Source: Dillenia suffruticosa
Lineage: Eukaryota; Streptophyta; Magnoliopsida; Dilleniales; Dilleniaceae
Direction of reading: 5' to 3'
Length of the DNA: 64,000 bases
Assembly (NCBI GenBank): GCA_033439265.1
Contig: JAVTVX010000004.1
Span: 18,117,701-18,181,700 of the forward strand
In this document: positions 11,313-22,588 of the stretch, in pieces
How positions within the stretch are numbered: the stretch's first letter is position 1
How the letters are laid out: each line of letters starts with the position of its first letter
The notes under the pieces: generated by a model
Databases searched by the model: none
Seen by the model: only the letters and a program-made list of their open reading frames with translations
Told to the model about the DNA's origin: nothing
Position numbers and translations under genes: made by a program

Positions 11313-11352
11313 CTATTTGTTAGTTTGTTTGAAACCTTTATTGGTATCAGAG
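11313..11352 (+). mobile_element. Copia LTR end remnant and primer-binding site, copy R2
   Basis: Positions 11313-11340 match the last 30 bp of the LTR at 4244-4743 (final CA is TA here), and 11341-11352 is the primer site TTGGTATCAGAG. The rest of this LTR is missing and replaced by CACTA transposase DNA. The junction sits in a shared TATTTG word. Confidence 0.7.
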
Positions 11353-11436
11353 ATTCTTAAGTAGTTTCTTGCCCCTTCAGTGAATTTAATATATATATGA
11401 AAAATGCCATGTGTATTTTTAATGGTGAATTAATGT

Positions 11437-12620
11437 CAATTTTCTGCAATGTTATAGAACTAAAATGTTGGGAAAAATGGTTCCTAGGAACTTTTGCCAT
11501 CATTTCAATAGAAAACCTACGGTAGGTTTTAATGTTTTGACATTTCTTTTGTTGGAAAAGTAAATCTGAGGACATTTACCTTAAATGTTGGGAAAGAATA
11601 CATATATACATTACATATATAGAGAGAGAGGGGGGAGAGAGGAGATTTCCCTATGTATTATTTAAATGACATTTTACCCTCTTAGTCATAAGAACTAACA
11701 CAATATATCTTTGGCATGAAAGAACAAATGAAATCCTTCGTGAAAATATTTTCTATATTTGTTTTCTTTTATTGTTGTTGCAACATGTTTTACTTCATGT
11801 GTTTTCTTCTACAGAAAAGATTCTATTCGAAACACCAATTGAGGATGATGTTGATACATTTATCCTCAAATCAATTTCTATAGCATTTAAATACCACAGT
11901 TATACTCTTAGAAAAATATTATGATGATGATTAGACTGTTGAGGAGATTTCTGCAAATGTCTCGGAGGGTCACGATCCTCGTGAATAGGAGGCCATTGTT
12001 GCACACTAGTGCTCAACACGTAAAAAGATAATAACATGCTTTATTTAATAAGATTTTGTTTTTTTTTCTTTTTATATACTTACCATAATAATTCAAAATA
12101 TTTCGTAGGAGAAGTCTAAGATAGTGAAGTAGATCTGACTACAACAAACATATATGTGCTCCGCGGCTCAAAGTTATTTGCGAGGTGGATAAAGGAATTG
12201 ATAATTTTTTAAAATATTATTGCTGTATTTAGTAGTATCTTTTTAGTTGCCAACGATTTTATTTTAGGAATAAGAGATAGGATATCCTCTAACAGAATTG
12301 AACCTTACAAAACTACCATATGAGGAAGGATGGTTCATATGTAAATACAAATTTGTCAGTATGATAGTCACATGAATTTTAAATATAATTTATTTCTAAA
12401 CAATTGTGTTGATCTTTTAATGAAACTTTGTGTTGACATTTATATATGTATTTTTTATGTATAGGAACAAATTGATGAAATCATGGCAACTCAACAAGTT
12501 ATCTCAATGCAAGAGTCCATCAATCAAATTGTAAACAGAGTGTTCCTCAAAGTCACTGGCAAGGAACTTGTGGGAAGAGTTAGAGGTAAAAGGATGGGGT
12601 CAACATGAAAGAGTAGCCAG
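11437..12620 (+). pseudogene. Possible CACTA second-ORF (transposase_24-like) fragment nested in copia leader
   Basis: The segment is missing from R1 but about 770 bp of it (11437-12203) recurs in each array unit (31380-32177 and equivalents). An acceptor-like CTTCTACAG at about 11808-11816 precedes a short open stretch encoding LFETPIEDDVDTFI. A later exon-like piece at 12467-12605 reads DEIMATQQVISMQESINQ then KVTGKELVGRVRGKRMG. Its plan recalls the C-terminus of plant En/Spm ORF2 proteins, which have a coiled region and then an R-V-R-G-x-G type end. The assignment is tentative; the sequence is too decayed for certainty. Confidence 0.35.
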
Positions 12621-12654
12621 GGAAATCATCGTTTTTTCATATAAAAAGCTAACT

Positions 12655-13057
12655 CTATGAAATAGTTAACCAGGGTGCCTCATAAATTGAAGAAAACAAA
12701 AGAAAACTTGAGAAAGAGGATGAAATAGTACTCATGACCGATGTCACTTTCGGTATTGGCATGTGATGTCCACCCCTTAGGCCAGAGATGTCTGATAGAA
12801 AATTCGAGACCACCACTAAACTTAACGATATCAAAAATGGAGATAACCAAAATTTGGTGATCGGTAAAACCCGAGAAGGCAACGTGTGAAGTACTTGCGC
12901 CACCCAAAGAGAGTGTACAGTGTCTATTTTGGAGAATCCATCTCGACGATGTGTGAGGGCACATGCAGCCTCCATTTCTTCTGGAATTTTCATCAAAACT
13001 AATTTTTGTTCTCTCTGGATTTTTTTTTATAATTTTTAATTTATTTTCAAATTTCAA
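12655..13057 (-). pseudogene. Unrecognised open segment, antisense in copia leader (copy R2)
   Basis: Counterpart of 5106-5421. A 125-codon minus-strand frame from 13057 overlaps a 113-codon frame from 12996. The shared core includes NGGCMCPHTSSR, TSHVAFSG and KFSGGLEFSIRHLWPKGW. It does not resemble any family I know. Its position antisense to the retroelement argues against it being an element gene. Confidence 0.25.
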
Positions 13058-14339
13058 AAATAATTTTTCTAGATTTTTAAACTTAAAAATCGTTTAAAAT
13101 TATTGAAAAATTATTTTCAATATTGAAAAAATTCTAAAAATTTTTATATGAGTCTAGAAAATTATTTTCTTATTTTTGGCTAATCAAGTGGAAATTTGTT
13201 TTTCACACTCATTATTTCTTTGTATTTTTGCTCATTATTTATATTTGAAAATTAGTTTTGTAATATAAAATTGTTTTAAAATTGAACAAATATTTTAAAA
13301 ATAATCCTTTAGGATTTATTATAATATTATAGTTAGTTACGTGTCTAACCTAATATTGTTTTCATTTTTAGGGAAAGTGATGATAATCGAATGCATTTTT
13401 AAAAGTCTTTTGGCCTTTGGGGGAGGGAAAGAGATTTGATAATTTTAGAGTATTTGATGAAATTGGATCAAATGTTGATTTACAAAATGAACTCATCTCA
13501 TACTTTATCAGGTCATGTTGAGATTATGGAAGAGAAACATTTGGAATTTTTTCAATTAGGTCATACCATTCGGGGGACGACGTGTACATACTGAGAAATT
13601 TGCTGCCTCCTTATTGGGTTAACATAGTTGATGAGTTGCTTGCTAAGAACGATTACATGATTCTTAATGATGTGAGACCATCATTAATAGAAAAGTAGGA
13701 AATAAAAAAATATAAAGACACAAATCAAGAAAATGTTATCTTAAAATATAAATAGTTCCTCACAAGTGGTAAGGAGATTTACTCCTACGGATAGGCTATC
13801 TAAGAAAATTGTAAATATGATATCCCGAATAGATTTGTCCTGAACAAGATAATTTATTTATATTTTTTATTTCGCTGGTTATGACTATTGGCTAGGAGCG
13901 TGATCATGCAAAAGATGAAGTTTTATATAATTTTTTTATGTAAAGTTTCTTTTAAATGGTTGTTGGCTATATTTGTTAAATTATATGATCATGTAGGGAA
14001 AAGAAAACTAGGCTTTATTGAATGAAAATAAATGGATTTGTAGAATTTGAGTAATTCTCATCCAAAATTAAAACATTATTTAAATATTTTGTATGTTTAA
14101 AAGAAAATTTTGGACCGGTAGAATCTGAGTAATTCTTATCCATAATTATAAAATTATTTAAATACTTCATATATTTAAGTGTGAGATTTTTTGGTTGGAA
14201 GAATTTGAGAAATTCTCATTGAAAATCTATTGGATTTTGTAATTTTAAATTAAATTTATGATGGTGATCTATTAGGATCATAGATGATGACTGAGAATCT
14301 AGTGAACTTTCGATTTTATACCTAATGTTGACCTATCTT

Positions 14340-15270
14340 GAATATTAATTTTGAAAAATAAAATTTTGTGTATGATATGAACATTAATATTAGTGTTCAC
14401 TCTCTTGAAAGGTATCATGCATGTCATGCAGTACTTTGGTACGGGCAATGTTGCTCCGTAGATAAGAGAACAGATGCTTAGCAGGCATGAAAAAGGATAA
14501 ATTCTATTATTCATACAACATTGGTTAGCTCTGTGATTAATGGCATGATTTCTGAGTATGAGCAATATGTGACTTCTCATGACATTTAGGTATACCTCAG
14601 AGTAAAATACAGAGGTACCAGTGACTTATTTTAGATAAATGACTATAGAGTTTGATACTGAATAAAAGCAAGGTGGCCACAGTATCAAACAATTGTTAAG
14701 AGACGTGTCTAACATGATTAGAGAGTAGTAGGCAGTTAGTCATGTCCTCTCCAATAAATAAAAAATTCAAGTCTTGATCCAATCTTTTCCTGTTAAGTGA
14801 GAGCACCTAAAAGTTAGTTTGAATCACAATAACATTGTGAAAACTTTCTCGGATGTTGCTCTATACATTGAGCTTGGGGATGAGCGGCTTAGTATAGCAA
14901 GATCTGGCAGGTGATGCTTTTATTGTAAAGTCTAGTTTCAAGAGAGTTTCATACTTTAAATATGAGAGAGACTAAAACGAAAGCAAAAAAAGAATGGAGA
15001 TTAGGACCGATCATAAAAGAACAATTCAAAATATAAGAAAAGAGTGAGAGACATTTGTGGATTTTCATCAAGTGTCTTCTGGTAGAAGATAGTTTTATGT
15101 GGAGAACAATGCTAGAATGAAGATGAGAGAAGTTGGCACTTGTAAATTGAAATTACAAAATGATTGAACTCTCACTTTGCATAATATTCTCTACGTACCA
15201 GAAATTCGATAAAATTTAATATCTGTTCTTATTCTTTTGAAATTTGACTATTTTTTTTTTTACTTTCAGA
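14340..15270 (+). pseudogene. Decayed copia gag / GAG-pre-integrase region
   Basis: Out-of-frame pieces read in order like a copia gag polyprotein. A gag core runs over 14700-14900 (VSHVLSNK, then VKTFSDVALYIELGDERLS, matching the usual ELEDERL segment). Next come basic residues at 14950-15060, then RMKMREVGTCKLKLQND and TLTLHNILYVPEIR at 15115-15220, the conserved stretch before the protease/GAG-pre-integrase boundary. Stops and frame changes are frequent. Integrase and reverse transcriptase do not follow, so the element is truncated near 15270. Confidence 0.65.
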
Positions 15271-16239
15271 GAGACAGGGTGAATTTGCAGTGATAACTTA
15301 TTTGATAACTTATTGGCGTGGTTATCATCCTGATTGTGAGATTATTAAGAAAGGTATCGTAGTTCCTAAATTTATTGTGTTTATTCATTGAGATGCACTT
15401 GTAAACAAAATCTTTTAATTTTTTTAAAAAAATCACCGTGCTTCAGGTTGTGGCAATTAAATTTAACAGTACCCAAAATAATTTGATTTTTTAAAAACAA
15501 GGGTCATTTGCATATATCAATCTTAAATAGAGGAAGCTCCTACAAAATATTTTCCAATCCAGACTACAAGACAGCCATTGAAAAATGTTCCGTAGAAATT
15601 AGCCATTACTAATGATACAACTTCCATGAAGATTTCCGGTGTCTAGCACAAGGGATACAGTTTTACAACAAGTTCAACGCCCCAGATGGATGTATGATTT
15701 AGCATTCTAAAGAATATCAATTGTTGCGATCCATTAGCATGATGTCAATCTGACTTTGCCCTCTGATCACATTCCTCCAGCTAGCCCTGCATAGTGCAAC
15801 AATATATCTTCACTTTGCATTCATTAAGAATCAGGATAAGAATCCAAAAAAGTTCACAAATGACATGCAAAATTTCGATGCACTTGAGACATCAGTATTG
15901 AAGGTTCAATCATATGAGAGAGAGAGAGAGAGAGAGGAATCATGTAGCACCGACACTGCGGTATTCGTAGAAGAGTACCATTTTCAAAATATATATATAC
16001 ATATAAAACTGAGATATTCATCAGTTTATTATATAGAGAGAGATTTTATTTATTTAACTTTGATTTTTGATTTTTGGGGTATTTAAATTAAATTTTTGGT
16101 ATATTTTAATTTGTCGAATCAACAAATCGAAGTAAACCCCATTCTTATGAAATTCGCATTTCTAACGAAATATGGGTGTGAAAATATATATGCATAAATA
16201 TATATATAATTATTTATTTAGTAAAATATAATAATAATT
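15271..16239. other. AT-rich intervening DNA with (GA)n tract
   Basis: I see no gene. A perfect (GA)n microsatellite lies at about 15917-15934 and a TATATA/GAGAGA mix at 15990-16045. The segment separates the truncated copia remnant from the gypsy LTR. Confidence 0.5.
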
Positions 16240-16242
16240 GGA

Positions 16243-16314
16243 GACGCAACGTTTTGGGGCAAAACGCTGCGTCCACAAATTGATTTGGGGATTAGGGTTG
16301 GAAACCCTAATCCC
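16243..16314 (+). repeat. Twin hairpins at LTR 5' edge
   Basis: Hairpin 1: GACGCAACGTTTTG (16243-16256) pairs with CAAAACGCTGCGTC (16260-16273), 13 of 14 pairs, loop GGG. Hairpin 2: GGGATTAGGGTT (16288-16299) pairs with AACCCTAATCCC (16303-16314), 12 of 12, 3-nt loop. Hairpin 2 contains AAACCCTAA, a telo-box, which in plants is bound by Myb-type factors and occurs in promoters of growth-related genes. Confidence 0.85.
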
Positions 16315-16317
16315 TCC

Positions 16318-16510
16318 ATCTCTCTCTCTCTCTCTCTCTCTTTCTCCCTCTCTCTCTCCTCGACTTTTCGTTTCTCTCCCCACCGCGGTGCCACTCCTCC
16401 TTCGCTGCGAGCTCTGCCGCCAACAGCCCACCACCACCATCATCATCATCTTCACCTTCTTCTCCTTCTTCTCCTTCTTCTCCTTCTTCTTCTTCTTCTT
16501 CTTCTTTTCC
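16318..16510 (+). repeat. (CT)n and (CTT)n tracts in LTR
   Basis: A (CT)n run at about 16318-16345 and a CTT/CTCCTT run at 16450-16508 bracket a GC-rich stretch. All four LTR copies share this arrangement; run lengths differ. Confidence 0.8.
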
Positions 16511-16789
16511 TCTCGGTTTTTCTCTCACAGTTTCTCTCCCCCACGATTTCTCGCGATCGCTCTCCCTTCCCGATCACACACCGCTGCGAGCTCCACCACC
16601 AGCGCGCCATTGTGCGATCGACCCCGCGTACCGCATGCCACCGCGCGTGACTGCTGCTACATCCCGCAAGCGTGTGCCTTTGCACGCGATCGAGCCACAA
16701 CGCACGACGACCATCTCCTCCTGCGAGCCTCCGCGAGCGTACCCTAGCGCTTACAGGCGATCGAGCCATAGCACGTCTTTCCGCTAGCG

Positions 16790-17130
16790 CGCTACAGCGT
16801 AAGCGCGAGCACGACCCAATCCGTGACCAGGCCGCGAGTGCGGGCTAGGCCGCGAGTGCGGGCTAGTTCGCGAGCGCACCAGCGCAAGAGCACGCACTAG
16901 CACACGAGCACACACCAGCCCACGAGCCATTGCCGGCCCGCAGGCCCATGAGTCACAGGCCCGCAGGCTCGCTAGCCGGTAGGCCCATCAGCTCGCAGGC
17001 CTGTCGGCCCGCTAGCCCATTGGCCGGCAGACCCGCGAGCCCATTAGCAGAAGCCCATTGGCCCCCGGACCCGCAAGCCCGCTATAGCCCGCGATGGCCC
17101 GCTACGGCCCGTGAGCCCGTGACAGCCCAC
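16790..17130 (+). repeat. GC-rich degenerate tandem repeats in LTR
   Basis: An 18-bp word GCCGCGAGTGCGGGCTAG occurs twice in a row at about 16831-16866. Many GGCCCGCNAGCCC-like words follow up to 17130. This block occupies the same relative place as the 42-bp minisatellite of copy i, but with a different repeat unit. Confidence 0.6.
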
Positions 17131-19794
17131 GAATCTCTATGCAGGTAACTGATTTAGGGTTTTGATTCTAATCTAAGTGTTTATGACCTAACAAATCAAT
17201 CTTGTCTTGATAGGGAGCGTTTCAGATTTTGGAGGGATCTAGGAGACATTTGGACGAAGGTTTATGCTCCGAGAAAACCCTAGGTGAGGGATTTCGGACC
17301 TATTCAATTTGATTATCGAATTTAGGGTAAATTTAAGATAAGAAGTCTTGTATATACTAGAATGTAGACTAGATTCCAATAGAATGCATTTTCTGACGTT
17401 GTATGCGGTTAATTAGATTAAGTGTAGGATTTTTTTGTGCTATTACACGTGTAGAAATTTGGCATGAAGTAAAGTGTGTACATATGTGTGTTAATGCATA
17501 AAAGAGAGTATGAATGAGTGCAGGATTTCCTGCACTAAAGGAGTCCAACTGTGTATAGATTTTTGTGGTGCATATTTTTGTGGTGCATTAGTGACCATAT
17601 GCATATAAAATTTAGGGCATGAGCATGAGAAGTTATGGGTATATGTATGGTGATTTTGAGGTGAAAGTTGTGACCCTATATATGTGCAATGCCTTGGCCA
17701 AGTACATTGGAGGGAACCCAAGTATAGCATGTTGTTAGGAGTATTGTGAATGGTGTTTAATAAGCAAAATGAAGGTTTATATGTAGGTATAAGGATGTAT
17801 GATTGTGTGTTCATGTATTTCCAATATTGGTGTATTTAAGTGACTTGAAAATGTGTAAATGATAAGATTTTACAAGAACATGTGCGAGTATGCATATATG
17901 GTAGATATATTCTATGGTGTTGCATTGGATAGATGAATGATACATTTGATGGTTAATAGCATTATGGTTTTATCTTGAGTTGGGTGTTTTCATGGTGTGT
18001 ACCCTATGTTGCCATTTTGATGATTTAGAAAAGACATTGGAGATGTTAATGATGATGTAAATAGTTGATGTTAGTATCACATTCATTGCGTTGGGTACCT
18101 CTGATAATGTGTGGTTGGAGTTGTTATTTGGATAGTTGAAAGGGATAGTTAAAATGTGACCTTTAATCCCCAAATGCTATAACACCTTTAATGTGTTATG
18201 TGTAAACTCTTATTATAATGATATAGTGCTTAATCGATTGAGCGGAGCACTCTTTCTTCACTTTGTGGTATTATTGGAGAGTGTGCTACCCTCTCCCATA
18301 TAGTGAGTGGGACTTTGACATCTATTATTGATTGACAAATCATACTTTACCGATTTTCAAATGACATGATTTTTATACGTGTGAAAACTGAATGTTTAGA
18401 TTTTGATAAGTATATGTACATATTTTATGACCATTGGAGTGTCTCAACTGCTGATTTTATAAATTATGCATCCATGAGTTTGATAATTGATATTGTGCCA
18501 CCTTTTCACTGTATTGGCACATGGTTTTGATTGGATTTATATAAAATCTTTAGGCTGTACACCCGGCCGATGACATGATACAATGCATAGGGCTGTATGC
18601 CCAGCCAATGTGATGATATGATGCATGGGACTACATGCCCGACCGACTTGGTGATATGGTTATATGCTTCCTATAGCATTCCATAGCTACAAAGGACATT
18701 TGGTGGAGCCACCCCTTGTACCCGAATATGCTTCAGCCGGAGGTATCCGCCAGATCGTCATGTGTATGGGTATTCCAGATTGACCCTCATCGGAGAGGAT
18801 ATGAGTTTGCCTCTGTCTAGCACTGGGCATGACATGATACATGGCCGACTATATATATGTATTATTATTATTAATTACAGGTTAGTTGGAGTAGGCTGTG
18901 GCCAACATTGGGGTAGAGAACCAGTATTTGATATTTGTATAGTGAACAACTCCCAATGTGCCCGTCCTTGGTCGAGGTAGACCATTGTCGGGATTATTTG
19001 TTTGGCCGGTTCTACATATGTGACTTGATACATGGATGGATGCATATGTTATTTCTGATGTGTGCCTTGAGATATGTTTTACATTGAAACAGCACGTCAT
19101 TTTCGCACAGTCATATTACGTTACATGTTTTGACACTTCAAGTTCACCCTCGATATTAATAGCACGATATCAATCCCCTCACTTGCTAAGTATCCTCCCA
19201 TAGATACTCACCCCTCATTTTCTCCCTACAGGATTAGTTTTGGATTGAAGAAGAATTATTGTATTGCGATGTTGATTTGATAGTACCGGGCTTAGGTATG
19301 GATGTTACCATATCTCCTGCTACGATTATTGGAGATTTTAATTTGATAAATGTACTCATTTATTTAGTTTTGGGATGACTGTATAATTTATGTATATTTA
19401 TTTGTGAAACTCTCATATTTTATTTGTATTGAGACGATTGTACGTATTTGAATATTACTTGGGAAAATTATTGTATATTATGTAAAATTTTAGGTCCGCT
19501 CAGTGTGGCGGCTGCTCATGCTCTAGTTGGGCATGACAGTAGAGGTCTGTGATTGGGTTTGCTGGAAATTTTTATAGCTTTGCGTTGTTCTGGATGTTGG
19601 CTGTGGCATTGGTTGATTTTGGAGAGGCCGGGATGACCATTTGTTTATTTTATAGGATGAATGTTGATATACAGGTCAAATTGTACTTGGGAGACCTCCG
19701 AAATATATGGAGATTCTGCCCGATTTTCTGTAAAAATGCAGTCGACATCCAGGGTAACGGGTGACTGCTCATGACCCTGGTTTGGGGCGTGACA

Positions 19795-21769
19795 AATCAT
19801 GCATTTGCAAAATCAACCACATGTATCGTACATATCATTTGCACAGATCAACCTGTGTAGTAACATGAAGTCAGTTAAGGCTACCAATACTAAAAGAAAC
19901 TGATGACTATACATATGGATATATACATAGAGAGAAGGTGCACGCGCCTGAGAGAGAGAGAGAGAGAGAGAGAGATGAGAGATGCGATGAGGAAGGAGGA
20001 ACTGAAATAATAGGCAAACAAAAGGAAAGAAAACTAAGAAAAGGGGAGAATAAAATATTACTAGGACCTTGTCCACAACATGCTACTCCAGATTTGGTCA
20101 ACTAAATCAAGTTATTAACAACATATATGTTTATACTTCACAGATACCAGTTTTTGGTACTTCATTTATGATCAGATTGTGCTACAAACATACTTAAACC
20201 GTACATTAATAATTATCAAAGCCTATGTTAGATAGTAACCGGAAAGAGTAATCTAATTACAAAGCCATCTTTTTTTCTTAACCTTCGCAAGTCCCTATAA
20301 ATCCAACCTACTATTATAGATTCGGGCAACTTAATCAAGCAAGTACGTAGAGAACAATTTGAAAAATTGTGCAAAATGTCCAATATTTCAGATGAAGATA
20401 TATATTCACATAATATAAGATTATTTTACTTATATATTTAATTTATTATTAATGTTTGAATCTTTTGACAAATATTCTTCCATCTTTATAATAGGGGTCT
20501 TCGTTAACTATTTGATTTGATGCAATATTTTAGTATATACACAGATGTATATAGGTTTATCCTCACGCCTGGCTTTCAATAAAAGGATTATTCTACCAAT
20601 AGAGACATACATTTCTTAGCCAAAAAGAAATTCAAATAGCACCAGATAACATAAATACATAATTAAGGGAATGAAGGTGAAGATCAAATCACTAATATAA
20701 CATGCATGACCTGATCTTCAAATACAACGCCATCTTAAAACTTTTACGGTTCTATGATTCACAATAAATCAAAAAAATTCATAATCAAATGCCATGACAA
20801 TGCCTCGATCATAACAACAAGCTACAGATGAAGATAAAAAGAGGGGAAAAAAGCAGAAAAGTCAAAGAATCAACCCCCTATTGATGAGAATTGTTGGCAC
20901 AGGTAAGTTTGTCCGATCAAAATCTAAACCCTATATTTTGCTATGCAATGCCCACATCAAATGTACAACAAGAAATATATATGCGGCTCTCTTAAAAAAC
21001 AAGTGTGGAGGAGTGCCTGAGCACATCGGAGCTCTCTATGGCAAATTTAAGCTCTAGAGAGAAAGAGAGAGAGCGAGAGCATTTGGGCGTTCAGAGGGAG
21101 GGATTTAAGTTAAGAGTGAGGCTTTTAAAAAGGTTAAATCCTACTAAATCACCGATAAAAGGTTAAAAAGGAAATTAAATAATTGTATATGGATAAACAA
21201 AGAAAAAATAACTTTTAAATTTTTGTTGGAAAAATACAAAGATATTCTAGAATTTAGGGTTAAATACAAAAAAAACTCCTATTTTTTTTTAAAAAATATA
21301 AAAACCTCCATTCGACTATAAAAATATGTAAAAGTAATATGGTTGGTGGGGGTAGTATAAAAGCCGCTGCCGCCATTTATCTCCATCATCATAGCTTTCT
21401 GTTGTTCTATAGTCGAAAATCAAGTTCCTATGACCTCACCGGCGAAACTTACTCATGAGCGAAAGCTTACAGAAGGAAAACCTCTACAGTTCAACAACAT
21501 CAATTGGCTACGGTTCTGAAACCTTGATGTTTTTTTGCCATGGTGTTGGCCACAACCATGGCTACCTCTCCCCTGGTGAGGGAAAGGCTTAGTCGACTCA
21601 CAGTTAAGGGCTCCTCTCCACCTATCGGTGGTGAAGAGAAGCCACCATTGCAGAGGGAAATGGTCCACCACTACCAAAACAATAAGGGCCGCCAAACAAT
21701 AGTGTAGTTAAGGGCAACTACGGTGGCATGACTGCCTACAACCATGGCATTGCAATGTTGGGGCACACC
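19795..21769. other. Intergenic DNA, no supported gene
   Basis: AT-rich with a (GA)n tract at about 19951-19975 and another GA-rich stretch near 21056-21082. A TATAAAAG word at 21356-21363 in front of a short GC-richer segment (to about 21720) could be a promoter remnant, but no convincing coding frame follows on either strand. The segment ends at the copia LTR. Confidence 0.4.
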
Positions 21770-22325
21770 TGTTAGATCCTATATTGCAAACCAAATGCAA
21801 AAGTGAAAATAATAATTCGAGAAAAAGGATCGAATGTACCTCCGACCATTCTTGATTCCGATGATCTTTGGTAATTGTGATGGCGCTAAGGTGATTTTGG
21901 AACGTTCACGGATTCTGATGATCTCCGACAATTGCGATAGCACCAACTGGCATGCACAATTCTTCTAAACTCTCAATTTCTCTCAATAGATGCTGTGGAA
22001 ACTTGAAATTGGAGTGAGGAACCCAATACACTAGAAAGGGGTTTATATATGCTCTCAACTATCAAAGAAATTTTAAATCCCCATAATTGCCACTCTAGAA
22101 TATTGCAAGTTATATTGAGAATTTAATCAAATATTCATAACCAAAAATAAGATTAATTGTGTGGAGATTTGAATGAGACATCTAAATGTGGCCAAATGCA
22201 TCCCAATTCAAATCCCTTCCATTTTTCATCACATTTAATTCTTTTCCGGTTATATTTTCCTTATTAACTTTATTTTGAATGCATTAACTCTCATTCATGG
22301 GATTTGAATTTTAAAATTCATAACA
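21770..22325 (-). mobile_element. 3' LTR of the copia element
   Basis: 556 bp with TG...CA ends (plus strand TGTTAGATCC...CATAACA). Its left 57 bp match the 5' LTR fragment at 27818-27872 with a few differences, showing the two are the element's paired LTRs. The polypurine tract abuts at 22326. Confidence 0.82.
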
Positions 22326-22340
22326 TTCTCCCACTTGGCC
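22326..22340 (-). other. Polypurine tract of copia element
   Basis: On the minus strand this reads GGCCAAGTGGGAGAA, immediately before the TGTTATG start of the 3' LTR. It is the expected plus-strand primer for reverse transcription. Confidence 0.7.
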
Positions 22341-22588
22341 AAACAAACCGACTTGAAATCAAAATCAAGTCAACTTTGTATGAAAATAGAGTATATGAGT
22401 CACAGTGACAAGTTCCCTAAAAGCGAGTATTGTCTTCCGTGTACTACGATGCATTCAAATTTCTAAAATGGTGAAATTTACTTTATGAATAAAGCTTACG
22501 TTTATTCGGAATCCAAAGTTAATGAATTTATCTCAAAACAACAATATGTGTATAACTTTATTGAGAAAATTCAACTCTGAGTTTCATC

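Larger units (their letters stand above)
6544..11319 (+). mobile_element. CACTA (En/Spm) transposon, 3'-truncated
   Basis: The 5' end reads CACAACTGCAAAAGGGATTA, a two-to-three-base variant of the canonical CACTACAAGAAAA start, directly followed by subterminal CCGTCGCTGATT/GACGGATT motifs. A decayed tnp2-type transposase lies at 9048-11310. The expected TTGTAGTG terminus is missing. At about 11313-11319 the DUF4218-coding sequence joins the end of a copia LTR, so the 3' part was lost by deletion or recombination. Confidence 0.75.
11353..14340 (+). mobile_element. Copia leader region, copy R2, with nested segment
   Basis: It is collinear with R1 (4756-6543) except for a block at about 11437-12720 absent from R1. 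It continues past the R1 break (after ACCGGTA near 14118) into the gag region at 14340. A (GA)n tract with flanking ACATATATA lies at 11600-11645. No gene is intact. Confidence 0.6.
16240..19794 (+). mobile_element. Long solo gypsy-type LTR (copy ii)
   Basis: It starts with two hairpins (16243-16314), a (CT)n tract, a GC-rich exon-like segment, a (CTT)n tract and GC-rich degenerate repeats (16790-17130). An AT-rich middle follows, then a 3' part shared with the other copies, ending GGGGCGTGACA at 19784-19794. The sequence at 19170-19235 (CTCACTTGC...TACTCACCCCTCATTTTC...CTACAG) is a plan I associate with gypsy LTRs. No primer site follows 19794, so I call it a solo LTR. Its start lacks a clear TGTAACA, so the left edge is approximate. 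No protein gene is supported. Confidence 0.65.

Noticed and set aside
14299..14580. 93-codon minus-strand frame
   Set aside because: It is antisense to the decayed copia gag region, whose plus-strand pieces match gag in order.
16210..17150. Open frames encoding poly-Ser, poly-Leu, poly-Phe or Arg/Glu-rich products
   Set aside because: These are the frames of the (CT)n and (CTT)n tracts of the solo LTR. The same artefact recurs near 32092-32554 and its equivalents in each array unit.
21453..21695. 80-codon minus-strand frame
   Set aside because: There is no start context, domain or partner exon. It sits in non-coding DNA beside the copia LTR.
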